From Nitrosomonadaceae bacterium (GTDB lineage Bacteria > Pseudomonadota > Gammaproteobacteria > Burkholderiales > Usitatibacteraceae), in NCBI GenBank assembly GCA_021300055.1, contig JAJTHU010000337.1:1-10642 (forward strand): a stretch of 10,642 nt of DNA, given 5' to 3'. Of the stretch, positions 1-7,884 are shown piece after piece. Made by a program: the position numbers and the translations under genes. Numbering within the stretch: position 1 is the first letter of the stretch; each line of letters opens with the position of its first letter. The notes under the pieces were generated by a model that did no database searches, had not been told where the DNA came from, and was given only the letters and a program-made list of their open reading frames with translations.

Positions 1-2
1 AG

Positions 3-317
3 GTAGAAGAGGTGTTTCGTGACGAGCTCAGCAAGGCGCTGAAGGATGGCTTTACCGTGGCCGAACTCGTCGCTGCCAAGTCGGGCATCTTGCAGCAGCG
101 ACTCCAATCGCGTGCGCAGGATGGCAGTCTGGCGGGCTCATTGGCAGGCAACGCTTACCTAGGCCGCACCATGGCGTTCAGCGCCGAACTCGAGGCGCGC
201 ATCGAAAAGTTGAAGGTAGATGACCTCAACGCGGCAATGCGCAAGTACATCGACCCTGCGAAGCTCACGATCATCAAGGCAGGTGACTTCGCGAAGGCCG
301 CTGCCAAGGCTAAGTAG
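3..317 (+). CDS. M16 family zinc peptidase, C-terminal fragment (5' end outside the window)
   Basis: The reading frame is open from the first bases (codons from base 3) to a TAG at 315-317, so only about the last 104 residues are seen. They resemble the end of the second half of M16 (insulinase/PqqL-like) peptidases. The alpha-helical run DELSKALKDGFTVAEL is followed by a QQRLQSRAQDGSLAGSLAGN-type segment, by LNAAMRKYIDPAKLTIIKAG, which is the usual last beta strand of the family, and by a lysine/alanine tail. M16 proteins are clamshell zinc proteases, often periplasmic in proteobacteria. The HxxEH zinc motif would lie upstream and is not in view, so activity cannot be judged. A GTG at base 12 could be read as a start, but homology-like sequence continues upstream of it, so the gene is taken as 5'-truncated by the window. 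The family call rests on pattern recognition of the C-terminal region only. Confidence 0.8.
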   Translation, partial: VEEVFRDELSKALKDGFTVAELVAAKSGILQQRLQSRAQDGSLAGSLAGNAYLGRTMAFSAELEARIEKLKVDDLNAAMRKYIDPAKLTIIKAGDFAKAAAKAK

Positions 318-333
318 GTGAATTAGGCGCGCT

Positions 334-355
334 CCCCGGCCGACTTCGGCCGGGG
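334..355 (+). terminator. GC-rich hairpin after the peptidase gene, possible terminator
   Basis: CCCCGGCCGA pairs with TCGGCCGGGG around a CT centre, a near-perfect 10-bp stem starting 17 bases after the peptidase stop. No T-run follows (the next bases are ACTCGCTGC), so it is not a canonical intrinsic terminator. It may act as an RNA 3'-end stabiliser or a weak terminator. Confidence 0.5.
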
Positions 356-418
356 ACTCGCTGCTTCAGGTCTCGACTTAGCCGGGTTTCCAACTCGCTC
401 GGTCTAGTCCGCCGCCCT

Positions 419-487
419 AGAGACGCCTCAGTCTCTGGAGGCATATCATTCAGGTATTGCCGAATTTTTGCGCGCGGTGATTCACCG
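419..487 (+). promoter_or_regulatory. Dyad-symmetry cluster upstream of the histidine kinase gene
   Basis: Three inverted repeats lie in the 205-bp gap before the kinase gene. AGAGAC (419-424) pairs with GTCTCT (431-436). GCCTC (425-429) pairs with GAGGC (438-442). The first two overlap, so only one can form at a time. A perfect 13-bp palindrome, CGGTGA-T-TCACCG, lies at 475-487, about 35 bp before the start codon. The palindrome has the form of a dimeric-regulator operator. No convincing sigma-70 boxes were found around it. Regulatory function is an inference from symmetry and position only. Confidence 0.25.
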
Positions 488-522
488 TAGCTTTGCGTTC
501 GGCCGACGTCAAAGCCTGATTG

Positions 523-3500
523 ATGAACGCTTTTTTTCCTCTTCGCTGGCAAGTTGCTGCTGGTTTGCTCGTTGCCTTGGCACTATCCGCGACGGTCGAC
601 CTTCGCTTTGGTATCGAACTCGGCCCAGTCGCGAGGCTCTGGCTGCCGTTAGGGATCGCCCTGGGTGCGTGGATAGCCTTGCGTGAGCGCGCCTTGGGTC
701 CTGTCGTGCTGGGCTTATCCAGTCTGGCTGTTGCGCTGGCACCCGAGGGTGCCACGTTGCCCCTCGTGGTGGCCGTGTTGGTGGGGCCGCTCGCCGGTGC
801 AGTCCTGCTGCGCCGGATTGGCTTTGATGCTGACTTGCCCCGCCTCAGGGATGGCCTCATCCTGCTGCTAGTCGGTGGCGTGCTTGGCATGGGGTTGTCC
901 GCCGCGGTTTACGGGCTGGCGCTGCACGTGCTCGGCCTCGGCTTGGGAGGCGGACCTACGCTGATTGACGCGTCACGCTGGGGCGTCGGTGCGATTTTGG
1001 GGGTCGGACTTGTTACGCCGCTATGTGTGCTCGCACTCAAGACAGGCCCCTCGTCGACGAGCGTCGCAAGCACTCTAAGTCGCGATGTGGGAAGGGTTGC
1101 TGCAGCGATGTTTGCATCTGTTGCTGTGCTTGCTGCCTGCCAGCCGTTTAGTGTCGGAGCAATGAACATCGCCTTGTTCGCGCCCTTGATCGGTGCGATC
1201 ACATTCGCCGCGACTTCCGGCGCTGTTGTGGCAGCAGTGTTCGTGTTGGGCGTGACCTCGCTGTGCAGCGTGCTGGACGGACAGGGCGTGCCAATCTTTG
1301 CAGACGCGGCGGTCCCACTAGTGGGTTCAGCGTGGATGTATATCGGCACGCTCGTCATCAGTGCGCTGTCGGTGGGCATCGTTAGCAACGTGCGTCGCCA
1401 ACTAGGCGAGGAGCTTAGAGACAATGCATTCCAGTTCCAAGCGGTGGCGTATGCGTCACCTGCGATGATCTGGACGAGCAATTTGGCGACGGGCCACGCT
1501 TGGTTCAATCGTGCGTGGGAGAGATTCGTTGGTCGTCCGCTCACGGGTCGGATCGAAATCGCATTGCTCGCGTACACACATCCCGACGACAAACAACTCG
1601 TTTCTGGCCCGCTGACAGACGCATTACGTTCTGGCGAGCCGTTCACGATCGACTGTCGCTTACGTCGCGCCGACGGCTTGTACCGACGCGTGGCGATTTC
1701 TGGTACACCGGTTCGCGACCGCCTCCAGCGCGTAGTCGACATCACCGGCACTGCCGTCGATATCACCGACTCTTCCGCGCTTTCCGATTCGTTGCGCGAC
1801 ATTGGCCGCTTGCTCGACACCATCCCCTATAGCATTTGGATCACGACCGAGTCAGGCGCATTCGTTTACCGAAACAAAGCGCAGGCCGAGTTCCTCGGCT
1901 TGGCTGATGACGAGCGACTCAACCGCTTGTCGCGCTTGGGGCCTGGCGAGGTGGCACCAGGTGTCTTTCCGGCGGGCGAGACCCCGGAGTCGCATTGGGC
2001 GCGTGTGGCGGACACTGATCGTCGCGCACTCGCCGGTGAAGTTGTGCGTTTTCAAAACCGGTTCCGCCGTAACGGCCAGCTGTTGATTCATGAGGTGCAG
2101 AAGATTGCGATTCGCGAGACCTTCGGTCAGTCGCTGGCCATCGTCGGCATTGCGGTTGAGATCACTGAACAAGAGATCGCGCGCGGCAACTTCGAGGTGG
2201 TCTATCAAGAGCTAAAGCTCGCACTCTCGTTGACGGGCACCGAGATGTGGCAATGGTCTGACCGTGATCCGACGGTACACCGCCTAAGTCAGTCAAGCGC
2301 GCACCAAGATCTTGTCATGTCGCGCTGGACGTTTGACGAGGTCCTCGCCGGCGTTCATGGTGATGACCGAGATGCAATGCTCGCGTTCATGCGCGATGCC
2401 GCTGGTCGTATCGATAGTGTTCAGGAAATTGAGATTCGTTTGCGTCGTGATCATGCATGGCGTGATTACTTGCTTCGCGCACGCACCGAGGTGGGGCCAG
2501 ACGGCGAGCGAACGACCATGAGTACGCTGGTCGATATCACTTCGCGTAAACGCGCAGAGGTTGAACTCGCGCAAAGCGAAGCCCGCTTCCGTAGCCTCAC
2601 TGCGCTCTCCTCGGATTGGTATTGGGAGCAAGATGACGAACTACGCTTCACGCGAATGGTTGCAGAAGGTGCGAAGCGAGAGTTGGTGGTCGACGTGGCG
2701 GGCATCCTCGGCAAGACGCGCTGGGAACTACCCACACTGGGTGTGAGTCGAGAGCAGTGGCAAGCCCACCGGGAAGCGCTTACTGCTCGGCGTCCATTCT
2801 TTGATTTTGAGTTTGCGCGGCTTGACAACCAAGGCGTTATCCATTGGGTATCCGTCAGCGGCGAACCAATGTTTGATAGTGCTGGGCGGTTTACTGGTTA
2901 CCGTGGTGTCGGCACTGACATTACCGCCCGTAAACAAGCAGAAGCCAGTCTGCGTATGGAGGAAATGCGCCGCAAGATCTTGTTTGAGCAAGCGCGCGAT
3001 CCGATCATCATCTTTGGTGATGACCTCATTGTTGAGGAGGCGAACAGGCGCTTTTCGGAGGTTCTCCGTCGACCGCTGCACGAGTTGGTCGGCACCGGTC
3101 CTTGGGAGTGGAATGCGCGCTACCGTACACGCGCCGATTACACCGCGCGCTGGCCGAGCGTGCATCACCTGCCGGAGTACTTCGAAGCTACCTGGCTGCG
3201 CGCGGACGGCAAAGAGCTACCCATGGAGATCGCGCGTTCGATCGTCGAGATCGATGGCCGCTGGTTGGCGTTCTGCGTGTGCCGCGATATCTCGGACCGA
3301 CGCCAAGCCGAGGAATCACTCAAGCGTTCGCTTGTTGAGTTGGAGCGCTCGCTCGAGTTGCAGCGTACCGGAGAGCAACTCGCCTCACTAGGACACTGGG
3401 AGTTCTTCTTTGATGGACGCCCGACCGTTGGTTCGGATGTTGCCTATGAGATTTTTGGTATTCCGATCGGCAGTGACCTGTCGATTTCAGATGCCATCAA

Positions 3501-5358
3501 TCACTACTTGCCGAGATATCAGTCTGAGGTTCGCGCTCGGGTCGCCGCCTGTATCAATAAAGGGGCGCCGCTGGATTTTGAAGCGGAAGTGGGGTTGTCG
3601 GGCATCGAAGAAAAATCACGTTGGGTTCACGTGCGCGGATATCGCGTAGTGGACGAAAACGGCGACCCGGTGTCTGTGCGCGGGGTGGTTCAAGATATCG
3701 ATGAGTACGTGAAGCTCACGCATCGCATGGCAGAAATGGGTGCGGACATGCGCGCGTTCGGCCGACACGCGCCTGGCTTGGTCTATGTGATGGAGCGCGA
3801 CGAACAGGGGATATCGCGCATCATCTTTGTGTCCGAATCGGTGAGCGAAGTTTGTGGTGATACGGTCGAGGAATGGTTTAACGATCCGAGTCTCGTCTAC
3901 AAGCGCATGCTGCCCGAAGATGCCGCGCGCGTGAAAAAAGAAGTTGAGCGCGCCTACATGCGCGGTGAACCGATTTCGGTCGAGTATCGCTATCAGCACC
4001 CTGTGAAGGGCTGGCGTTGGATGCATACCGCTACCTCCCCCGCGCCGATTAATGAGAGTAGGACGCGCTGGCATGGCTATACGGAAGACATTACTCTGCG
4101 CAAAGAAGATGAAGCCGCGAGGGAAGCATTGCAGCAACGCATCATGGAAATTGATCGGATGGAGTCGCTGGGTACCCTAGCGGGCGGCATCGCACACGAC
4201 TTCAACAACGTGCTTGGTGTGGTGATGGGCCATCTGGATCTGCTACGCCGTAAACAAGCGGTGGGGCCAACCGGGCAATCACACGTTGAAGCGATACAAG
4301 TCGCGGCGGCGCACGCGCGAGACATCGTTGGCAAGATACTCGCCTATAGCCAGCGTCATCCGCTCGCGCTCAAGACTTGCGACATGCGAGATATTGTCGA
4401 TGCTGCCATCACGCTCTTGTCGATCAACGCGCCAAGCCAGGTGCGCCTTGTTTGGGAGCGACCCGAGCAACCACTATACGTGTCAGCGGATAGCACGGAG
4501 TTGGAGCGTGTGCTGCTGAATATGGGCTTGAACTCAATTCACGCCATCGGGGAGCAAGAGGGCGCAATCAAGGTGACCGCGAGTCGTGAAACGCACGAGG
4601 CCGCAGCGGAATTCAGCGACCGTCGCGTGGTCATCGCCTTCAGCGATACCGGGTGTGGCATGGACGAGAACACACTGCAGCGCATCTTCGATCCGTTCTT
4701 TAGCACCAAGCCGACGGGGATTGGAACGGGTTTGGGGATGTCTGTTGCGCACGGCATTATCAAGGCGCATCAAGGTCGAATCACGGTGGATAGTGAACCT
4801 GGGAGGGGCACCACTTTCCGCATCGTCTTGCGCGAAGTGCGTGGTGATCAGATCCGCGCAACGCCGACGGCGTTTGCAACTGCTCGTGACGAGGCGCTGG
4901 TGGGTCCTGCGCATGTGATGTACGTCGATGATCAGGTTTGGCTCGTGCCGCTGGTGTCGCAGATGCTTGAGTCACAAGGTTACCGTGTCACAGGATTCAA
5001 CGACCCGCGCGACGCTTTGCAGGCATTCATGCGCGACCCGAGTAGCTTTGACATCGTCGTGACCGACTACTCGATGCCGGAAATGCCCGGTACTGAAATG
5101 GCGCGGATACTGCGAGAAGCGCGTCCGGATATCCCTGTCGCGCTGATCTCCGGCTACGTGTCGAGCGAGGTGGTGGTGCGCGCGCGCGCGGTCGGCGTGC
5201 ACGACATCATCTCCAAGCCGAACATCGTCGAGGAACTCGCTACCACCGTTCAGCGGATGCTGGGTACGCGTGATGCCACTTCGCCAGCAGCGGCTGTCAG
5301 TGGCGAAGCGCCGACCTCAGTAGCTTCTCCGCCAAGTGCTGGTCCAACAATTCACTAG
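523..5358 (+). CDS. MASE1 / seven-PAS hybrid sensor histidine kinase with C-terminal receiver
   Basis: Membrane hybrid histidine kinase of 1611 residues. Residues about 8-285 are hydrophobic and match MASE1 (LWLPLGIALGAW; WGVGAILGVGLVTPL). Seven PAS/PAC units follow at roughly 303-416, 424-549, 567-675, 689-805, 817-926, 955-1060 and 1078-1192; most end in a PAC-type D-I-T/S/D signature. HisKA carries GGIAHDFNN with phospho-acceptor H1225. The HATPase has an N-box asparagine N1337, G1 box DTGCG (1375-1379), F-box RIFDPFFSTK and G2 box GIGTGLG from 1399. The receiver (about 1464-1580) has acidic pair D1469/D1470, phospho-acceptor D1515, S1543 and K1565, so all key residues are present. A phosphorelay from H1225 to D1515 or an outside partner is expected. 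The ATG at 523 is chosen over the TTG at 520; neither has a clear Shine-Dalgarno. No Hpt or HTH output domain and no adjacent regulator are seen. The ligand is unknown. Confidence 0.93.
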   Translation: MNAFFPLRWQVAAGLLVALALSATVDLRFGIELGPVARLWLPLGIALGAWIALRERALGPVVLGLSSLAVALAPEGATLPLVVAVLVGPLAGAVLLRRIGFDADLPRLRDGLILLLVGGVLGMGLSAAVYGLALHVLGLGLGGGPTLIDASRWGVGAILGVGLVTPLCVLALKTGPSSTSVASTLSRDVGRVAAAMFASVAVLAACQPFSVGAMNIALFAPLIGAITFAATSGAVVAAVFVLGVTSLCSVLDGQGVPIFADAAVPLVGSAWMYIGTLVISALSVGIVSNVRRQLGEELRDNAFQFQAVAYASPAMIWTSNLATGHAWFNRAWERFVGRPLTGRIEIALLAYTHPDDKQLVSGPLTDALRSGEPFTIDCRLRRADGLYRRVAISGTPVRDRLQRVVDITGTAVDITDSSALSDSLRDIGRLLDTIPYSIWITTESGAFVYRNKAQAEFLGLADDERLNRLSRLGPGEVAPGVFPAGETPESHWARVADTDRRALAGEVVRFQNRFRRNGQLLIHEVQKIAIRETFGQSLAIVGIAVEITEQEIARGNFEVVYQELKLALSLTGTEMWQWSDRDPTVHRLSQSSAHQDLVMSRWTFDEVLAGVHGDDRDAMLAFMRDAAGRIDSVQEIEIRLRRDHAWRDYLLRARTEVGPDGERTTMSTLVDITSRKRAEVELAQSEARFRSLTALSSDWYWEQDDELRFTRMVAEGAKRELVVDVAGILGKTRWELPTLGVSREQWQAHREALTARRPFFDFEFARLDNQGVIHWVSVSGEPMFDSAGRFTGYRGVGTDITARKQAEASLRMEEMRRKILFEQARDPIIIFGDDLIVEEANRRFSEVLRRPLHELVGTGPWEWNARYRTRADYTARWPSVHHLPEYFEATWLRADGKELPMEIARSIVEIDGRWLAFCVCRDISDRRQAEESLKRSLVELERSLELQRTGEQLASLGHWEFFFDGRPTVGSDVAYEIFGIPIGSDLSISDAINHYLPRYQSEVRARVAACINKGAPLDFEAEVGLSGIEEKSRWVHVRGYRVVDENGDPVSVRGVVQDIDEYVKLTHRMAEMGADMRAFGRHAPGLVYVMERDEQGISRIIFVSESVSEVCGDTVEEWFNDPSLVYKRMLPEDAARVKKEVERAYMRGEPISVEYRYQHPVKGWRWMHTATSPAPINESRTRWHGYTEDITLRKEDEAAREALQQRIMEIDRMESLGTLAGGIAHDFNNVLGVVMGHLDLLRRKQAVGPTGQSHVEAIQVAAAHARDIVGKILAYSQRHPLALKTCDMRDIVDAAITLLSINAPSQVRLVWERPEQPLYVSADSTELERVLLNMGLNSIHAIGEQEGAIKVTASRETHEAAAEFSDRRVVIAFSDTGCGMDENTLQRIFDPFFSTKPTGIGTGLGMSVAHGIIKAHQGRITVDSEPGRGTTFRIVLREVRGDQIRATPTAFATARDEALVGPAHVMYVDDQVWLVPLVSQMLESQGYRVTGFNDPRDALQAFMRDPSSFDIVVTDYSMPEMPGTEMARILREARPDIPVALISGYVSSEVVVRARAVGVHDIISKPNIVEELATTVQRMLGTRDATSPAAAVSGEAPTSVASPPSAGPTIH

Positions 5359-5364
5359 CGAAGC

Positions 5365-5568
5365 TTAGATATTTGGCGACGCGCGGCGTGACATCCTCGG
5401 TGCACGTGAGCGTGGTTCGTTCTTGGGCATTGGATCGCACTCGATGTCGTCGAAATCTGGGGACACATCATCATCGCCCATCAGGTCTGCCGAATCACAC
5501 TCGTTGGCATACTCTGAATCGATGCCGCTGAAGCGGTTGAAGCTCGCAACAAAGTGGCTGTAGTTCAT
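5365..5568 (-). CDS. Small acidic protein translationally coupled to the MCP gene (unknown function)
   Basis: A 67-codon ORF whose ATG (5568-5566) overlaps the MCP stop in an ATGA arrangement. The sequence AGGTGA (5578-5573), a good Shine-Dalgarno, lies 4 bases before the ATG inside the MCP 3' end. The product has an aromatic N-terminus (MNYSHFVASFNRF), a strongly acidic middle (LMGDDDVSPDFDDIECD) and a basic C-terminus (RSRAPRMSRRA). No signal peptide or membrane segment is seen and I recognise no family. Coupling to the receptor suggests, as inference, a cytoplasmic accessory of the chemoreceptor. The frame ends 6 bp from the convergent kinase stop. It could also be a chance ORF; the ATGA overlap and Shine-Dalgarno are the main arguments for it. 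Confidence 0.5.
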   Translation of the reverse strand: MNYSHFVASFNRFSGIDSEYANECDSADLMGDDDVSPDFDDIECDPMPKNEPRSRAPRMSRRASPNI

Positions 5569-7112
5569 GCGGTCACCTGTGCGGAGGCCAGGCGGAAGAC
5601 GCCCACGGTCTCGTTGAGTTTGCTGGCTTGTTCGCGCAGACTCGCCGCCGCCGCTGCGCTTTGCTCGACTAATGCGGCGTTCTGCTGGGTGGTCTCATCG
5701 AGCGAAGATACGGCGCGATTGACGAGCTCAATGCCGCTTGCTTGTTCGACAGTCGCGGAAGTGATCTCGTCGATCAGGTCGTTCACGCGCTTTACTTGCG
5801 AGACGATTTCGTCCATCGTCGACCCTGCGGCCCCGACCTGTTCGCTGCCCTCGTTGACGCGTGACACACTCACCGAGATGAGTTCCTTGATCTCGCGGGC
5901 CGCTTCGGAGCTGCGTTGTGCTAACGCGCGCACTTCACCGGCGACAACGGCAAAGCCACGGCCTTGTTCGCCTGCGCGTGCGGCCTCGACTGCAGCGTTG
6001 AGCGCCAGAATGTTGGTTTGAAACGCAATGCCATCAATGACGTTGGTGATCTCAGCTATCTTCTTGGAAGAAGCTTGGATTTCGCCCATCGTGTACACGA
6101 CCTGATTCACGGCATCGCCGCCGCGGGTGGCAACGGCCGTTGCGGAGGCAGCGAGCGCCGCGGCTTGCTTGGCATTGTCCGCACTGTGTTGTACGGTTGC
6201 GGTCAGTTGCTCAACAGAAGATGCTGTCTGTTGCAGCGAACCCGCCTGATTCTCGGTACGCGATGAAAGATCGGCATTACCCTGCGCGATTTCGGCAGAA
6301 GCCGTAGATACACTTTCCGATGTCGCGTAAATGTTGTGGATGATGCCGGACATCTGTTGGCGCATTTGTTCGAGCGCGCCGACCAGTTTGGCGAGCTCAT
6401 CGTTACCGCTGTCGTGAATTTTGCTAGTCAGGTCGTTGTTCGCTAGACGCACTGTCGCACTCGCGGCCGCGTCGATGCGACGTGAGAGGTTGCGTGCGAT
6501 CGCGAACGCAGCAAATAGCGCCGCGCCGAATGCAAGTAGCGCGCTCACGAGGATCGTGACCTGCGCCGTCTTGGCTGCCGTCGTGGTGGCGGAGACGGAA
6601 TCATTCGTAAGGTTTGTCGCGGCTTTGGCAAGTGCCTGGCCAGCCTCGATCGTCTTGGCGAATTGATCGTCAGCAGCCATCATTGCAGCTACGCCCGTAT
6701 TGGGGTCGAACGATCCCATTTCTAGCGCGGAGCGAACTTTGGTTGCGTACGATTTCAGTTGACCCTGTACATCACTTCCCAGCTGCGCGGGGATCTCGGG
6801 GAGGCGCTTTGGGACTTCCGCAAACAGTTCTTCTGCTTTGGCAATGCGCGCATCGATTTGCGCGCGTTCAGCCTTCGTCTTGCCGTCATCAAGAGCGGAT
6901 TGCAATGCGATGAGCTTGAAAGCATCAGCGCGTGCGGTAGCAAGTTGGAATCGCGCCTCATTGGCAACCCGGCGACCTTCGAGATACTTACCGCTCAGAC
7001 TCGTCAGCGCGGCCTCTTGCTGGTGAATCGCCCAGAAGCCTACGCCGGCGGCCACGCTCGAGAATGCAATCGCGACCGCTGGTGCGAGAAAAATTTTGTT
7101 GCGGATACCCAT
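5565..7112 (-). CDS. Methyl-accepting chemotaxis protein (transmembrane chemoreceptor)
   Basis: A 515-residue chemoreceptor with classic layout: TM1 at about 8-29, a helical periplasmic region (about 30-182, four-helix-bundle type by appearance), TM2 at about 184-207, HAMP at about 205-260, then a long coiled-coil signalling domain to about 495. The conserved hairpin tip that contacts CheA and CheW is intact (FQTNILALNAAVEAARAGEQ from 364, then GRGFAVVAGEVRALAQRS). QTASSVEQLTATV (295-307) resembles a methylation helix. The C-terminus ends GVFRLASAQVTA, with no NWETF-type CheR/CheB-binding pentapeptide. The ATG at 7112 is supported by AGGGGAGG about 6 bases upstream. It lies 53 bp downstream of the Cache-protein gene on the same strand and overlaps the next small ORF by 4 bases, suggesting one operon. 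No che gene is present here, so it must use a core pathway encoded elsewhere. The ligand is unknown. Confidence 0.96.
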   Translation of the reverse strand: MGIRNKIFLAPAVAIAFSSVAAGVGFWAIHQQEAALTSLSGKYLEGRRVANEARFQLATARADAFKLIALQSALDDGKTKAERAQIDARIAKAEELFAEVPKRLPEIPAQLGSDVQGQLKSYATKVRSALEMGSFDPNTGVAAMMAADDQFAKTIEAGQALAKAATNLTNDSVSATTTAAKTAQVTILVSALLAFGAALFAAFAIARNLSRRIDAAASATVRLANNDLTSKIHDSGNDELAKLVGALEQMRQQMSGIIHNIYATSESVSTASAEIAQGNADLSSRTENQAGSLQQTASSVEQLTATVQHSADNAKQAAALAASATAVATRGGDAVNQVVYTMGEIQASSKKIAEITNVIDGIAFQTNILALNAAVEAARAGEQGRGFAVVAGEVRALAQRSSEAAREIKELISVSVSRVNEGSEQVGAAGSTMDEIVSQVKRVNDLIDEITSATVEQASGIELVNRAVSSLDETTQQNAALVEQSAAAAASLREQASKLNETVGVFRLASAQVTA

Positions 7113-7165
7113 TTCAACCTCCCCTGTCAGAACGTTGCGACGCCGCGATTGCTGTCGCGACGTGC

Positions 7166-7639
7166 TTATTTGTAGACGCCGCCGCAGACGATGGTTTCGT
7201 TGAGCTTCTCGCAGTACATTTGCTTGGGTTCAATCTTCTTGGTGACGGCGTTGGTGAACTTGTAGTCTTGCCAGAAGGTACCCTTGACCTTCGCGAGATC
7301 GACGCGCTCTTTGATGAAGGGCTTTCCGTCGATTTCCTTCATGTCGATGAGGTCGCGGCCTACTTGCTTTTCGTTTGCGCCGTGGGCTAGGCATTTGCCA
7401 TCGAGGCTATAGACCACGAGATACAAGTCACGGTCCTGGAATTGGCCCTTCTTGTCGGTGATCGCGGCATAGCCTGTTTCAACGCCGTTTGCCTTGATAA
7501 ACGTGATGCCCTTCTTGACCATCGCGACGGCTTGATCCTTGGTTGGGTTATCGCTTGCTGTTGCGCGGCTGCCGTGCATGGCAACGCCGAGGGCGATGAT
7601 GGAAGCGAAAGCGACTTTCATGAGTTGCTGTTGGCGCAT
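7166..7639 (-). CDS. Secreted single-Cache-domain protein
   Basis: A 157-residue protein with an N-terminal signal peptide (basic MRQQQLMK, hydrophobic VAFASIIALGVAM, probable cleavage near ATA-SD at about 28). A single Cache domain of the sCache_2 type fills the rest: AVAMVKKGITFIKANG helix, GQFQDRDLYLVVYSLDGKCLAHG, the VGRDLIDMKEIDGKPFIKE segment, W-Q-DYKFTNAVTKKIEPK and a closing CGGVYK strand. Cache domains bind small ligands such as carboxylates or amino acids in the periplasm, usually as part of a receptor; here the domain is free-standing. The start at 7639 is chosen because GGAGG lies 6 bases upstream; the longer in-frame ATG at 7678 has no such support and would spoil the signal peptide. 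Two cysteines (C143, C152) could form a disulfide. The following MCP gene is a likely functional partner by position; this is inference. Confidence 0.88.
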   Translation of the reverse strand: MRQQQLMKVAFASIIALGVAMHGSRATASDNPTKDQAVAMVKKGITFIKANGVETGYAAITDKKGQFQDRDLYLVVYSLDGKCLAHGANEKQVGRDLIDMKEIDGKPFIKERVDLAKVKGTFWQDYKFTNAVTKKIEPKQMYCEKLNETIVCGGVYK

Positions 7640-7811
7640 GGTGAACCTCCGTAAAGTGAAATGGACACTGAACACCACGCGCCAAAATGGCTTACCGGCC
7701 TCAGGGAATAGGCTGCATTCTTCGCCTGTCGTACTCGATTCGATGCGCGAAAAACCGCCGTAAATGCCGTCTAGTTCGTCGCGTTGAGGGCGGTCGCGTT
7801 TCTTTAAGGCG

Positions 7812-7842
7812 AAAAAAAACGGCGCCCCGTGAGGCGCCGTTT
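7812..7842 (-). terminator. Rho-independent terminator of htpX
   Basis: Read on the minus strand, AAACGGCGCC pairs with GGCGCCGTTT around the 6-base loop TCACGG, and the second arm runs into eight consecutive T residues (7819-7812). It lies about 43 bp after the htpX stop and separates htpX from the Cache-MCP unit downstream. That unit therefore needs its own promoter within about 7640-7811; no convincing boxes were found there. Confidence 0.92.
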
Positions 7843-7884
7843 CTGACTGGAGTGCAGTGTCGGCTGACGCCTACGCTGCGCGCT

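Noticed and set aside
909..1823. 304-codon minus-strand ORF opposite the kinase gene
   Set aside because: Low-complexity Ser/Thr/Ala/Pro composition typical of an antisense shadow of GC-rich coding DNA. The plus strand has clear MASE1 and PAS sequence there.
5177..5191. Alternating GCGCGCGC run inside the kinase receiver
   Set aside because: Explained by Arg/Ala codons (RARA) in a GC-rich gene; no sign of a functional repeat.
7692..7699. GCCGGTAA (minus strand), similar to the -10 of a flagellar sigma-28 promoter (GCCGATAA), upstream of the Cache-MCP unit
   Set aside because: No TAAAG-like -35 at the required distance. A single 7/8 match is too weak, although control of an MCP operon by FliA would make biological sense.
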